Shown one piece after another: positions 17,481-25,517 of a stretch of 43,368 bases of DNA. Within the stretch, counting starts at the first letter, position 1. Every line of letters starts with the position of its first letter. The stretch spans positions 1 through 43,368 of IMG/VR virus record IMGVR_UViG_3300033145_003433; one strand, 5' to 3'. A program made the position numbers and the translations under genes. Source of the stretch: a virus. The notes beneath the pieces were generated by a model. It was given only the letters and a program-made list of their open reading frames with translations, did not search any database and was not told the origin of the DNA.

Positions 17481-17963
17481 TCAGGTTGTCCGGCTCGACT
17501 CCGGCGATGGCGGCAAGTTCAAAGCAGAATCGGTAATATCGCTGAGCGCGTCGTTGATCTGCTTGTCCAGCGCCGGATCGTCCAGTTTCGCCGTAGCGTA
17601 CTCGGCCGCCCGCGCTTCCACCGCCCGCAGCTTCTCCAGCGCCTTGTGAAGAACCTGCCTTTTGGCCAAAGGGAAAAAATCGACAAGCTCCTCCAGTAAC
17701 GCCGATGTTGCGGATTCAATCGCGTCACCCGCCATAGCTTGTCCGAATTGCTCATCCGTTACGCCCTGAGCATCCGCCTCGGGTTTGCAGATCGCGTAAA
17801 CCACATCGCAAAGCAGAACCGGATCGGTCGAGAGCTTCTCGAGCAGATCGCCTTCGACGGCCTCCATCAGGTTTACATCCAGCAGGCCTTTGACTCGCTT
17901 GATCGCCGCGACATTCACCGCGACCGTCCACGATCTGCCTGCGTTGTCTTTGAATGTTTTCAT
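17481..17963 (-). CDS. Tail assembly chaperone, G-like
   Basis: A 160-residue protein between the tail tube and tape measure genes, the standard place for the lambda-G-type chaperone that coats the tape measure before tube polymerisation. It is mostly helical (KALEKLRAVEARAAEYATAK). The N-terminal KTFKDNAGRSWTVAVNVAAI opening recurs in such proteins. The C-terminus after SALN (PPSPESSRTT) is polar and low-complexity, as expected for the short tail made when the ribosome does not shift. GAGAGG precedes ATG. A perfect T-TTT-TTC slippery heptamer in this frame lies at 17673-17679, and the -1 frame stays open from there to the T-like half. Confidence 0.8.
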   Translation of the reverse strand: MKTFKDNAGRSWTVAVNVAAIKRVKGLLDVNLMEAVEGDLLEKLSTDPVLLCDVVYAICKPEADAQGVTDEQFGQAMAGDAIESATSALLEELVDFFPLAKRQVLHKALEKLRAVEARAAEYATAKLDDPALDKQINDALSDITDSALNLPPSPESSRTT

Positions 17964-17999
17964 TATGTTGGACCTCTCATGAATGTCTCAGAATCAGGC

Positions 18000-18422
18000 T
18001 CAGCTTCCTTCCACCCATGCCGGAGCGCGGGTCGAATAGGTCGGTTTGGCGGTGACGCTGACAGTGATCGCCTCCTCGAGCGGCTCGTTACGGCTGAAGT
18101 TGGTGATGCTGAAATCCGCGTCCAAGCCTTCGCCGTTTTCGTGATCGAGGATCGCCAGCGCGATGGGCGTGTTGTTGAAGTAGGCGTTCTTGATGGCGGT
18201 AAAACCGCTGTCGTCCGAGTCCCAGACCATCTCGAACTCGACACTACCCTCCTTGAGCGTGCCGACCGTCGCCCGCCAGCCCTGGTTGCCGCGCGTGGTC
18301 ACATCCGCCTCGCCGGTCTCCAGGTTGAGCGTTACGTCCTTGACGTTGGTCAGTTCACTGGTCGCGGTCGAACCCGCCGCGCCGTGATAAATCTTCGCTT
18401 CCATTCCAAGTCTGATCGCCAT
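18000..18422 (-). CDS. Major tail tube protein
   Basis: A 140-residue beta-rich protein. MAIRLGMEAKIYHG, then a strand LTNVKDVTLNLETGEADVTT and a loop TRGNQGWRATV, then VEFEMVWDSDDSGFTAIKNA, are the pattern of siphophage tail tube subunits, whose monomers stack into the hexameric tube. The closing strand AITVSVTAKPTYS fits the same fold. GGAGAT precedes the ATG. It lies directly before the chaperone genes in the canonical order tube, G, GT, tape measure. Confidence 0.85.
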   Translation of the reverse strand: MAIRLGMEAKIYHGAAGSTATSELTNVKDVTLNLETGEADVTTRGNQGWRATVGTLKEGSVEFEMVWDSDDSGFTAIKNAYFNNTPIALAILDHENGEGLDADFSITNFSRNEPLEEAITVSVTAKPTYSTRAPAWVEGS

Positions 18423-18447
18423 GGTTCTATCTCCGTAAAGTTACTGT

Positions 18448-18831
18448 CTACTTGATCGAGCCCGCCCACATGCGAGGCAGCCGGTCCTTGATCTTCATCA
18501 GTGCCGGACCCATCAGTGGCCGCTTGGGATACTGCTGGCTCTTGTACCGCCCGCCGAACTCATGGGCCGTTGCACTGCGACCGACGAGGCTGTATGTCGG
18601 ACCGATCAATACCCGCTGACGGACCTTCTCGACGCTGTATCGCAGCGAGCGTTTGAGTTGCCCGAATCGCGTATGCGGCGGCTGACCGGGTCGTGACGCA
18701 TTCTTCGACCTTCGGATACTTCGCCTCGCCGTCAATCGAATCGTCGCGCCAGCGTGACCAAGCGAACGGATGGATTTATCTCGCGTCGCCCGCTCAACCT
18801 TGCGATGATCGAAGGTGGATTTACTTTTCAT
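18448..18831 (-). CDS. Head-tail joining protein, HK97 gp10-like
   Basis: A 127-residue basic protein, started at MKSKSTFDHRKVERATRDKS; upstream extension would only shadow the neighbour at 18821-19123. The residues SRPGQPPHTRFGQLKRSLRY and then GPTYSLVGRSATAHEFGGRY, ending with YPKRPLMGPAL, are the signature of the HK97 gp10-type (head-tail connector/minor tail) family. An alternative start three codons upstream (MLLMKSK) is possible. The start overlaps the previous stop by 11 bases. The role is to join head and tail or to attach the tube. Confidence 0.8.
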   Translation of the reverse strand: MKSKSTFDHRKVERATRDKSIRSLGHAGATIRLTARRSIRRSKNASRPGQPPHTRFGQLKRSLRYSVEKVRQRVLIGPTYSLVGRSATAHEFGGRYKSQQYPKRPLMGPALMKIKDRLPRMWAGSIK

Positions 18832-19123
18832 CAATAACATCTTGCTGGCCCTGTCTGATTTCATGTTTGGCTTGCAGTTCCGCGCGACGGCGGTCGAGCT
18901 TCTCTTCGCGTGTGAGTTTGTCTTTGAGCCCCAGCCGTTTGATTTCCTCTTCGATTTCCGCCTTGGTTCCCGCCAACATGGTCTTGTCGGGATGGACGCC
19001 AAGTTTGCCGGTGTTTGGTTCCAACAACTCGATAATCCGCTCGCCGTCGTGAACAAGGACATATTGATCTTCATTACCGTCGGAGAGTTTGACCTGAACT
19101 GTTGTCGCTTGTATTTCTTTCAT
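18821..19123 (-). CDS. Small charged helical protein
   Basis: A 100-residue protein with no family I can name. The first 40 residues form strands (ATTVQVKLSDGNEDQYVLVH). The second half is a charged helix or coiled coil (KAEIEEEIKRLGLKDKLTRE, then LDRRRAELQAKHEIR). AAAGGA precedes ATG by nine bases, and the end overlaps the gp10-like gene. Its position between head-tail genes suggests a small virion or assembly protein. Confidence 0.65.
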   Translation of the reverse strand: MKEIQATTVQVKLSDGNEDQYVLVHDGERIIELLEPNTGKLGVHPDKTMLAGTKAEIEEEIKRLGLKDKLTREEKLDRRRAELQAKHEIRQGQQDVIDEK

Positions 19124-19136
19124 GGGTTTTGTTCCT

Positions 19137-19976
19137 TTAGTTGGTGTAGACCGTCCAGCCGCGAGAAATAAGAGTCGCCTTCAATGCCAGGCCATCCGGA
19201 TCGGATGGAGCGGCCGTACCTGTGCCGTCAATCCGCAAATAGCCATCATTTAGGCCATTGCCAACCACATCGGATAAGATTTGATCCACGGCGGCCTGAT
19301 CGAGCGGGCAATATCGAATGTAGATATAGTCGAGACTGTCACAGCCAATGAGATTCACATCACCCAATGATTCGCATCGATAGAGATAAAGGTTTTCCAG
19401 CGGAACATGATTACTGATGTCCAGCGCAGTAAAGCCATCGCAGTAATAGAGAGACAGTCGGTTAAGGCTGGGGCAACTGGCGGTTGCCAGCGTGGTAATG
19501 CCATCGCAGCTATTCAGATTAAGACTGGCCAAAGCCGAACATGTGGAAATATCCAAATTCGCCAGTGAAGACAGACTACTCAAATTGATAGTATTCAATC
19601 CCGTGCAACCTGTAACGTTCACCGCCGTCACCGCTGTCGAGTATGAGACATTCAGCGATGTCAGGTTGGTCTGGCCATGGGCATCGACCGACAACAAGCT
19701 GTAGTTGTCGTAGCAATAGCAGTATTCAAGAGCGGGGATTTTCCAGAGCGGCAGTTCAACGAATCCGCAATAATAAAGGTTGAGGTATTGAAGGTTGGGA
19801 ACATCCTGCCACGGGAATTCGGTCAAACTTGCCTGGCTGTCAAGATACAGCTCAGATAGATTCGGCATATTCATTGCGTCAACCCGTTGAAGGTTCCCCA
19901 TATATGGGAAGTAGAAGAAACTCCATTGTTCCATGGGCGGTTCGCAGATGATCGGTTCCTGTTTCCAGACAGCCAT
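19137..19976 (-). CDS. Leucine-rich repeat protein in the head-tail module
   Basis: A 279-residue protein built largely of irregular leucine-rich repeats of about 20-24 residues from residue 30 to 240, with units such as LQYLNLYYCGFVELPLWKIP and LNTINLSSLSSLANLDISTC. The 'L-x-x-L-x-L-x-x-C-x-x-L' style is closest to bacterial BspA-like or internalin-like LRRs, which bind proteins. I prefer the second of two adjacent ATGs (MAVWKQEPIICEPP) because GGAGGT is six bases before it; the first overlaps the upstream stop. There is no signal peptide, so it is likely virion-borne or cytoplasmic. An LRR gene here is not part of a standard head-tail gene set; it may be a moron or a decoration protein. Confidence 0.75.
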   Translation of the reverse strand: MAVWKQEPIICEPPMEQWSFFYFPYMGNLQRVDAMNMPNLSELYLDSQASLTEFPWQDVPNLQYLNLYYCGFVELPLWKIPALEYCYCYDNYSLLSVDAHGQTNLTSLNVSYSTAVTAVNVTGCTGLNTINLSSLSSLANLDISTCSALASLNLNSCDGITTLATASCPSLNRLSLYYCDGFTALDISNHVPLENLYLYRCESLGDVNLIGCDSLDYIYIRYCPLDQAAVDQILSDVVGNGLNDGYLRIDGTGTAAPSDPDGLALKATLISRGWTVYTN

Positions 19977-20350
19977 CATCGCACCTCCACCGTCAGTTCA
20001 CGGAAATTGACACCGCTGGTGAGGTTCTTGGCTGCAATACGACTGCCTGCGGGAATGCCACCGGGGATAACGATCTCGCGCCAATAGTTCGGCGGAATGA
20101 TGAACGGTTTTTCACTGCCGGTTTCATCGTCAATTGAAACCAACGCGCCGCCTGCCGCCACACGAATGAACACCACGCCGCTGTCGTGGCTTACGTTTCC
20201 GGTTTGCGGATCGGCGTAAGCGTCGCTTCCGGTGTCCCAGCAGAGCAAATCAGGCTTGCCTTTACCCTCCATCCCGCCGCGAACAACCAGCGCGCCGCTG
20301 TTGTCCTGCAGCAAGTCTGTCGATTCAATTGGCCGTTTTCGATAGCTCAT
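19976..20350 (-). CDS. Small beta-rich head-tail protein
   Basis: A 124-residue protein with glycine-rich strands: DNSGALVVRGGMEGKGKPDL, HDSGVVFIRVAAGGALVSID and FIIPPNYWREIVIPGG. No named family comes to mind. The fold looks like a small beta sandwich, as in decoration or minor tail proteins. ATGA overlap with the previous stop and overlap of its end with the LRR start show that it belongs to the same coupled transcript. Confidence 0.6.
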   Translation of the reverse strand: MSYRKRPIESTDLLQDNSGALVVRGGMEGKGKPDLLCWDTGSDAYADPQTGNVSHDSGVVFIRVAAGGALVSIDDETGSEKPFIIPPNYWREIVIPGGIPAGSRIAAKNLTSGVNFRELTVEVR

Positions 20351-20781
20351 AATTTCTTTCTCAAAAAAACCTTGAAAGTTAATGTCAGCACACTGGTGAA
20401 CTGACGGTACTGCTCGATATGTTCCGGGGCGTAGACCGGCTCGTTTTGAACCTTGACGCAGATCGCGTTTCCATATTCCGCCAGACGTTTGCCATCGAAA
20501 TGCGTGGCGATCTCTTCAACAAGGCCGAGTAGCTCTTCCGCTTCGCTTTCGCCGGAGAACTTCTTCTGGACGCCGATGTCGATCTGGACTTCACGACCGC
20601 TTTCACCTCGGGCCAGGCGAGTAAAGCTCTGGGCCTTGGGAACAACCGTGACCTTCAACTCCCGCATATCCTTGAGTTCAAAGACCGGCAGGAGCGACAT
20701 TTCCGCTGTGAACGGAATTGAAAAACCTGTGTCATTCAGTTCCGTTTTCACAGCGTTAGCGATTTGGGTGATCATTGACAT
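20347..20781 (-). CDS. Tail terminator / tail completion-like protein
   Basis: A 144-residue alpha/beta protein. MITQIANAVKTELNDTGFSI opens with a helix, then LKVTVVPKAQSFTRLARGES and a helix-strand pair (EELLGLVEEIATHFDGKRLA). The final strand has FTSVLTLTFKVFLRKK. This 'helix, strand, VxVVPxxxxxxxxxR' pattern is the style of small tail terminator or completion proteins that cap the tube and meet the connector. GAGG lies 11 bases before the start. I match the pattern and place in gene order, not an exact family. Confidence 0.65.
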   Translation of the reverse strand: MSMITQIANAVKTELNDTGFSIPFTAEMSLLPVFELKDMRELKVTVVPKAQSFTRLARGESGREVQIDIGVQKKFSGESEAEELLGLVEEIATHFDGKRLAEYGNAICVKVQNEPVYAPEHIEQYRQFTSVLTLTFKVFLRKKL

Positions 20782-20790
20782 CGTTTAACC

Positions 20791-21027
20791 TCAGTTCACT
20801 AAAATTGTGGCAATCGCGGTGGTCAGTCCCGCCGCGACCGCTCCGACCAACAGCCAGATGAGTTTCGCCTGCGATTTGGCGGACTGTTCCAACCGATCCA
20901 GACGCACGATGATGCCGGGCTTGCCGTTACCGCGAATGGCTACATCGATCCGGTCGAGTTTCTCGAAGAGAATTTCGAACTGCTGTTGGCAGTGTTTTTC
21001 GTTTTCGCAATGTTCAGTCATTTTCAT
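20791..21027 (-). CDS. Small membrane protein with C-terminal anchor (XhlA-like)
   Basis: A 78-residue protein. A charged helical half (FEILFEKLDRIDVAIRGNGK, then VRLDRLEQSAKSQAK) is followed by one transmembrane helix (LIWLLVGAVAAGLTTAIATI). This layout matches XhlA-type phage proteins, which help holins, and some inner spanins, but here it lies among head-tail genes far from the other lysis candidates. A second start at the third codon is equally possible. The end is followed at nine bases by the tail terminator gene. The lysis role is inference; membrane insertion is well supported. Confidence 0.65.
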   Translation of the reverse strand: MKMTEHCENEKHCQQQFEILFEKLDRIDVAIRGNGKPGIIVRLDRLEQSAKSQAKLIWLLVGAVAAGLTTAIATILVN

Positions 21028-21382
21028 TTCCAGTTTGCTTCGTATGAATCCGCAGCGTTTGGCGGTTGTTGTCCGAGTACCGCCAATCCGGCTGACCGGC
21101 GGGACTCATCACCTCATAGACAAAACCGCCTTCGATGATCTTGTCGCCAGCCGTGGGTGTGGCGATCTGGCCGCCAATGACCAGATCACACGCTCGAATC
21201 AAAAAGTCCCGCGATTCGATCTTCGTGATCCGTCCGTAATCGTCGGTGGTCTCAAAGATCGTTCTGCCGATGGTGGCTTGGAGCGTCAGCGCGTTTTCGC
21301 CACGCTGGTATTCGACCTCAACGGTCATGTGCGCGTGTCGCTGACGCTCCAGCCAATCGGCTCCTTTGCTCATCACACTCAT
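21014..21382 (-). CDS. Head-tail connector / head completion protein
   Basis: A 122-residue protein of the small head-tail adaptor type. It has DWLERQRHAHMTVEVEYQRG, then a beta body (FLIRACDLVIGGQIATPTAG) and the phrase DKIIEGGFVYEVMSPAGQPD-WRYSD, with a closing TLRIHTKQ strand. Such proteins fit between portal and tail in siphoviruses. The start overlaps the DUF2190 stop and the end overlaps the next gene by 14 bases. Confidence 0.75.
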   Translation of the reverse strand: MSVMSKGADWLERQRHAHMTVEVEYQRGENALTLQATIGRTIFETTDDYGRITKIESRDFLIRACDLVIGGQIATPTAGDKIIEGGFVYEVMSPAGQPDWRYSDNNRQTLRIHTKQTGNEND

Positions 21383-21717
21383 TGTGAGAGCCTTACCTGA
21401 ACGGTCTGGTCGTCATCACCGGCGGCGAGAATGGATTTGCCGAGGAATTTGTTCACCCCCGACGCATCGTCAGTAGTCGCCAGTAGATTGACCGCGTCCC
21501 AGTACACCTTCGCGCCAACGGCGATGGCCTCACCGCTGCCGGTGGCTTTGGGCATAGCGAACACGCCGGTAAGGGCCAAGGCTCCGAGGGTGTTGGCTTT
21601 GATGTCGAGTTTGGCGATGCCGATCAGGTCTTCCTGAACGACCACATCACCGGCGGATACATCGCTGGTCGGAACATAGTTGATCGCGTCGCCTCGTTGT
21701 TTGAAAATCGCTGTCAT
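21379..21717 (-). CDS. DUF2190 capsid decoration / head protein
   Basis: A 112-residue protein of the DUF2190 family. MTAIFKQRGDAINYVPTSDV opens the fold, then GDVVVQEDLIGIAKLDIKAN, an ATGSGEAIAVGAKVYWDAVN strand pair and SILAAGDDDQTVQVRL at the end. DUF2190 proteins follow the major capsid gene in many siphophages and are thought to decorate or cement the head. GGAGAT is eight bases before ATG. Confidence 0.9.
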   Translation of the reverse strand: MTAIFKQRGDAINYVPTSDVSAGDVVVQEDLIGIAKLDIKANTLGALALTGVFAMPKATGSGEAIAVGAKVYWDAVNLLATTDDASGVNKFLGKSILAAGDDDQTVQVRLSQ

Positions 21718-21768
21718 GGTTTTATCTCCGTAATCTGAAGGTTCTTGAAATTCCTGTTATGCAAGTGA

Positions 21769-23748
21769 TTACTCGCCGTCAGACTTCAGCAGGCCGCGCC
21801 AGTCTTGTTCGCGGATGCCAAGGTCGAAATAGACTCTGAACCACATGCCCAGTGTGTTGAAGTCGGTGTTGCCTTTCTCGATGGTCGGGGTACGTTTGCC
21901 CTTGAGGTAGCCGATCTCGAAGGTGTCCACCTGATTGGGATCGCCGAACAAGTACCAGCCGCTCTCGGAGTTGCCGGTGTAGTTGGCGTTGGTAAGGTAC
22001 GGGCTGGAAATCACGGTCAGGTTCTCGTCGGCCAGAGCGTTCAGCGCGGGCATCAGCGTGGGACTCGCGCCGCTGGTGGCGTCGCCACCGGAGACGATCA
22101 ACTGGCTGCCACGAGTTAGGCGAATCGCGTCGTGCTTGAGGCCGGTCGGAACGAGCAGGAATTTCGGCTCGACACTGATCGGCTGACCGTCGGCGTCGGT
22201 CTGATCCAGATACATCGAGATCGCCAGGGACAATGATTCGTGATTCAACTCGCTGTCCGCTCCGGTCAAAAGGTTCTTGTGGCCGGTGTGGAACAGCTTT
22301 TTGCCGTCACCTTGGGTCGGGTTGGAAAGCAGCCGCTGGAAGAAAAGCTGGTCGATCAGACGGGCCGCGCGATTACCCATCGAGGTCGGGAACTTCATAA
22401 ACGCGCCCAGATCGTCGTTGATGATCATCTTGCGGGTCAGTACAAACTTCTTGCCGTAGGTGTCGAGTTGGTTGGTGGCCTTGTCTTCACGGACGGAGCC
22501 GTCCTTGATCTCGCCATCGGCGGCCACCGGCTCCAGATCACCCACGTCGGTCAGGCGGAATCGCTGGTTTTCTTTGAAGTCGTTCAGGTCGCCCACGCTG
22601 CAGAGCTTCGGAGCGATTAACGGCTGGGATTCAAAAGCCTTGAGCATCCGCTTGTTGGCGACGTTGGAGAGAATACCCGGCAGGGATACCGTGCTGAACG
22701 CCGCTTGAATCAACCCGGTATCGCCGTCAGGAACGGCCATCCCTTCAAGGCGAACGCATTCCGCCAGAACGTCGGGCAGGCTCTTGCCGCGAATCTTGTC
22801 GGCGGAGTCGACCACCTGTTCACCGTAGCAGGCCAGTAGTTCATCACCGGACAAACCGACCCGCATGCAGAGAGCCGCTTCCAGCGTGTCGCGTTTGCTG
22901 CGGCTATCCGCTTGTGGCTTGACGGCGATGTTCACATCGGCCATCGGGCGCGCGTCGCGGATTGCCTGCAGGACGGCGGCGCTGGCGCGTTCGGTCGTCC
23001 ATCCTTCAGAGATGGCCTTGACCTGAATCGCGTCATGCTCACCCATGCAAATCTGGGTGATCGCTTCGACCCGCTTGCGTTCGTCGGCAATGGCCTTGGC
23101 GGTGATGTCCGCTTCGGCGGTCACGGTCTCGACGGGTTTGGTTTCAGGGTTGGAGGTTTTATCGTTCTTGTTTTCGTTGTCCATAGTGGTTTCCTTTGAA
23201 TTTGTAGATTGAGCTTCAGCGGTAAGCTCACCTGTCAGATTGAACATGGCCGCCACTTGCATTTTGGTACTGGCATCCGCGCCAACGGCGACAATGGACA
23301 CTTCACGAAGCGTGGCGGTTTTGACGTGATAGAACGGTGCTTCGTGCGTTTGGCTGTTGATTTGGCGGGAACCGGCCTTGACGAATTCGCTGTCGGTAAC
23401 TTCCGCGCCAATGGAAAGCTGCCAATCCGCACCGGCCTTGGCCTGCTCGACAATCCCACTGGCCGTTCCGCTGGCGGAAGTGATCTCACCTTCGATCATC
23501 AGCGCGCCGTCTTCAATCTTGGCCGCGACCTGACCTACGCGAGCGGCGGTTCGGTTTTCGTGGTTGGTCAGTAATGGCACGTTGGCGGGAATCGCCAATC
23601 CCGAAAGATCGACCACAACCGGATGCTTCCAGCCGGGCAGATTCATCTTGCCACCGGAATAGGCAATACCCATTACCTTGGGGTTGGCTGACTTTTCAGT
23701 GCCATCTGCGGCAGCCTCGATCATCAAGAATTCGGTTTGTCTATTCAT
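21769..23748 (-). CDS. Prohead protease fused to major capsid protein (Mu gpT-like)
   Basis: A 659-residue fusion, started at MNRQTEFLMIEAAADG because GGAG is ten bases upstream and the ATG overlaps the portal stop. Residues 1-175 are a capsid maturation protease (PLLTNHENRTAARVGQV with the catalytic His near 78; WQLSIGAEV with the serine near 130). A Gln/Asn/Lys/Thr-rich linker (about 185-225) leads to a scaffold-like helix. From about 300 the sequence is a Mu gpT-like capsid protein (YGKKFVLTRKMIINDDLGAF; LRGLFRVYFDLGIREQDW-type end). An internal ATG at 23184, eight bases after AAGGAAA, would give a 471-residue product with its own ribosome binding site. Separate capsid and fusion products are therefore likely. 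Confidence 0.85.
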   Translation of the reverse strand: MNRQTEFLMIEAAADGTEKSANPKVMGIAYSGGKMNLPGWKHPVVVDLSGLAIPANVPLLTNHENRTAARVGQVAAKIEDGALMIEGEITSASGTASGIVEQAKAGADWQLSIGAEVTDSEFVKAGSRQINSQTHEAPFYHVKTATLREVSIVAVGADASTKMQVAAMFNLTGELTAEAQSTNSKETTMDNENKNDKTSNPETKPVETVTAEADITAKAIADERKRVEAITQICMGEHDAIQVKAISEGWTTERASAAVLQAIRDARPMADVNIAVKPQADSRSKRDTLEAALCMRVGLSGDELLACYGEQVVDSADKIRGKSLPDVLAECVRLEGMAVPDGDTGLIQAAFSTVSLPGILSNVANKRMLKAFESQPLIAPKLCSVGDLNDFKENQRFRLTDVGDLEPVAADGEIKDGSVREDKATNQLDTYGKKFVLTRKMIINDDLGAFMKFPTSMGNRAARLIDQLFFQRLLSNPTQGDGKKLFHTGHKNLLTGADSELNHESLSLAISMYLDQTDADGQPISVEPKFLLVPTGLKHDAIRLTRGSQLIVSGGDATSGASPTLMPALNALADENLTVISSPYLTNANYTGNSESGWYLFGDPNQVDTFEIGYLKGKRTPTIEKGNTDFNTLGMWFRVYFDLGIREQDWRGLLKSDGE

Positions 23749-25204
23749 TTGCTTTGTTCTCCATAGCTGAAGGGTTGTTTTTGTTGAGGTCGTCGCTGCC
23801 AAGGCCAAGCTCACGCATCAGGTTCTTTTCGCGAGCGATCTGGCGGAGTTCTTCTTCCCAGTCACGGCCTTGACGGGCGTATTCGTAGGCGAGTGTGGTG
23901 GTATTGCTTGCAAGGCGGAGTTTCTGGGCGTTGGCTTCCTTGTAGGGATCAACATGCTCCATCCCGTCCCAGAACCACTGATGCGGCGGCAGGTTTCGGC
24001 TGACAGGTTTGTTTGACGCCAGCAGATATTCCGTTAGCCAGACGTGCAGAATCCGGTCGAGAACGGTGCGGGCGATAAAATCCTGATCCACCCTGATCGC
24101 CTTAAAATAGGTCTGATGGTCAAGCCGCCCGGACGAGTAGTTGTAGCCGGAGGAATTACCAGCCGCGATGTTGTACGGCATGTTCAGGCAGCGGGCGATT
24201 TCGTTGAGAATCTCGTGCTTGAATTCGGCGTAGGTCGTCGCGGGTTGCTCGGGTTGAAGCTGGCTCATCTTCCAGCCACCCGGCATGGTGAGCAGCATGT
24301 TTCGCTCAAGCTCGATCAAGTCCATCGGTTCGACAGCGTCGGCCTCGCCGGATGCGGGCGCGTCGGTGTAGAGAATGCCCGCGAAATTGGCGGCGGATTC
24401 AGCGGCGGTGATAACCGCGAGCGTGAACCGTCGCAGTTGTGCGAATAGCGGCAAGGCCGGAGTGATCTCCGGAATTCCGCGATGCAACTGCGGGCGATCC
24501 GAGCGGAAGCAGTGAATCATCGCGTTGGCGGGGATAATGTTCGCGTCTTCACTGACGCTGAACGATTGCCCGCCGGGATGCTTTTTCAAAACGCGATAGC
24601 TGACAGGATTGCCGTGTTCGTCGAGCTTGACGCCGTCGATGTCGTTGTCTCTGGGTGTAAAGGTCAGTTCGCCCGCCACCTGATCCGCTTCAATCAGTTG
24701 CACATCCATCTGGATCGCGTGGTTGATTTTGGGGTTGGCCATCAATAACGCAAAGGATTCGCCATCCTGACAGCGTGCCATGCGCATCGTGCGGAGTTTT
24801 TCCGGCAGACCGACGACGTTTGACCATGCGGCAAAATCGCGTTCCACTTGACGGTTCAATTCGATATCGTCGCTGAGCAGTTGCAATCGCGGGCCGGTGC
24901 CGATGGTGTCGTTGGCAATCGTCAGAACGATCCCGCGAGCGTAGGAATTGTTGGCCACTTCATAGCGGCTGCGCTCACGAAGTTGGCGGCGTACTTCCGG
25001 CGAGGCGGCAAGGTCGGCGGAGAATCCATCGGCGGCCGCCCAGTGCTTTTGATTGTCATGGGTGGTCTGCGCGGCGTCGAATCGTCCCCGCCCGAAATTC
25101 AGCCCGTACCGCTGGCACCCTCGCCAGAAACCGCCATGGGCCGATTGGCTCTGCGAGCTATTTCGCCGGAACAAGCCGGTAATATTGTTCAAAAGTCCCG
25201 CCAC
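23741..25204 (-). CDS. Phage portal protein (lambda B family)
   Basis: A 487-residue portal of the lambda gpB type. It has the N-terminal Arg-rich entry (GFWRGCQRYGLNFGRGRFDA), a helical LRERSRYEVANNSYARGIVL, the clip-and-stem core (MIHCFRSDRPQLHRGIPEIT), and the conserved MPYNIAAGNSSGYNYSSGRL tail motif that closes lambda-type portals. Twelve copies form the DNA channel at one vertex and dock the terminase. It begins with GTG; AGGAG is 11 bases upstream. It ends in the start of the protease-capsid gene. Confidence 0.95.
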   Translation of the reverse strand: MAGLLNNITGLFRRNSSQSQSAHGGFWRGCQRYGLNFGRGRFDAAQTTHDNQKHWAAADGFSADLAASPEVRRQLRERSRYEVANNSYARGIVLTIANDTIGTGPRLQLLSDDIELNRQVERDFAAWSNVVGLPEKLRTMRMARCQDGESFALLMANPKINHAIQMDVQLIEADQVAGELTFTPRDNDIDGVKLDEHGNPVSYRVLKKHPGGQSFSVSEDANIIPANAMIHCFRSDRPQLHRGIPEITPALPLFAQLRRFTLAVITAAESAANFAGILYTDAPASGEADAVEPMDLIELERNMLLTMPGGWKMSQLQPEQPATTYAEFKHEILNEIARCLNMPYNIAAGNSSGYNYSSGRLDHQTYFKAIRVDQDFIARTVLDRILHVWLTEYLLASNKPVSRNLPPHQWFWDGMEHVDPYKEANAQKLRLASNTTTLAYEYARQGRDWEEELRQIAREKNLMRELGLGSDDLNKNNPSAMENKANE

Positions 25205-25209
25205 GCTCT

Positions 25210-25404
25210 TTACGCTCCTGACGCTTTCATCTTGGAAATCCGAATTCCGCCCATGCCTTTGGCCGTAGCCTTCTTGGATGCCAGATAGCGATCCGCCTCG
25301 ATTTGGTCTTTGAGCGAATGCTGCTCGACCTCGCCGCTATCGCCCCGAACCCGCTTGGGTTCTGTGGCGTTTTGTTCTATGGATTGCTGAAGTTCATCCG
25401 CCAT
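25210..25404 (-). CDS. Small gpW-like head-tail connector
   Basis: A 64-residue protein between terminase and portal. I use MADELQQSIEQ as start because AAGGA is nine bases upstream; the longer frame only covers the intergenic repeat. The line VEQHSLKDQIEADRYLASKK then GGIRISKMKASGA is the style of the small (about 60-residue) proteins placed here in lambda-like phages (gpW/connector position). The C-terminal Lys/Arg tail could contact DNA. Confidence 0.7.
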   Translation of the reverse strand: MADELQQSIEQNATEPKRVRGDSGEVEQHSLKDQIEADRYLASKKATAKGMGGIRISKMKASGA

Positions 25405-25446
25405 GTTCGTTGTCCTTAAAAACGAGCCTGTTTTACTGGCCCATTC

Positions 25447-25478
25447 ATTTCTTACCCGGCGCGTAGGCCAACTGTCGG
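25447..25478 (-). promoter_or_regulatory. 32-bp two-block motif, copy A (candidate phage promoter)
   Basis: In plus orientation: ATTTCTTACCCGGCGCG, an 8-base variable spacer (TAGGCCAA), then CTGTCGG. On the minus strand, which is the sense strand here, it reads CCGACAG, 8 bases, then CGCGCCGGGTAAGAAAT. CCGACA and TAAGAA are 18 bases apart, a -35/-10-like pair. The copy lies in the gap between the terminase stop and the connector gene, 42 bases upstream of the connector ATG, so it would start the structural operon. Copies B and C are at 30550 and 38458. Confidence 0.65.
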
Positions 25479-25517
25479 AGAGCGGACAACTTTTTTGGAA
25501 AAACCACAGGGGATGGT

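Noticed and set aside
19137-19976. CRISPR-like or tandem DNA repeats in the LRR and LamG genes
   Set aside because: The repetition is at protein level; DNA units are diverged and of unequal length, with no constant spacer.
23184-23748. Two separate genes, protease and capsid, with a missed stop between
   Set aside because: The frame is continuous without a stop; the internal start is reported as an alternative product, not as a separate broken gene.
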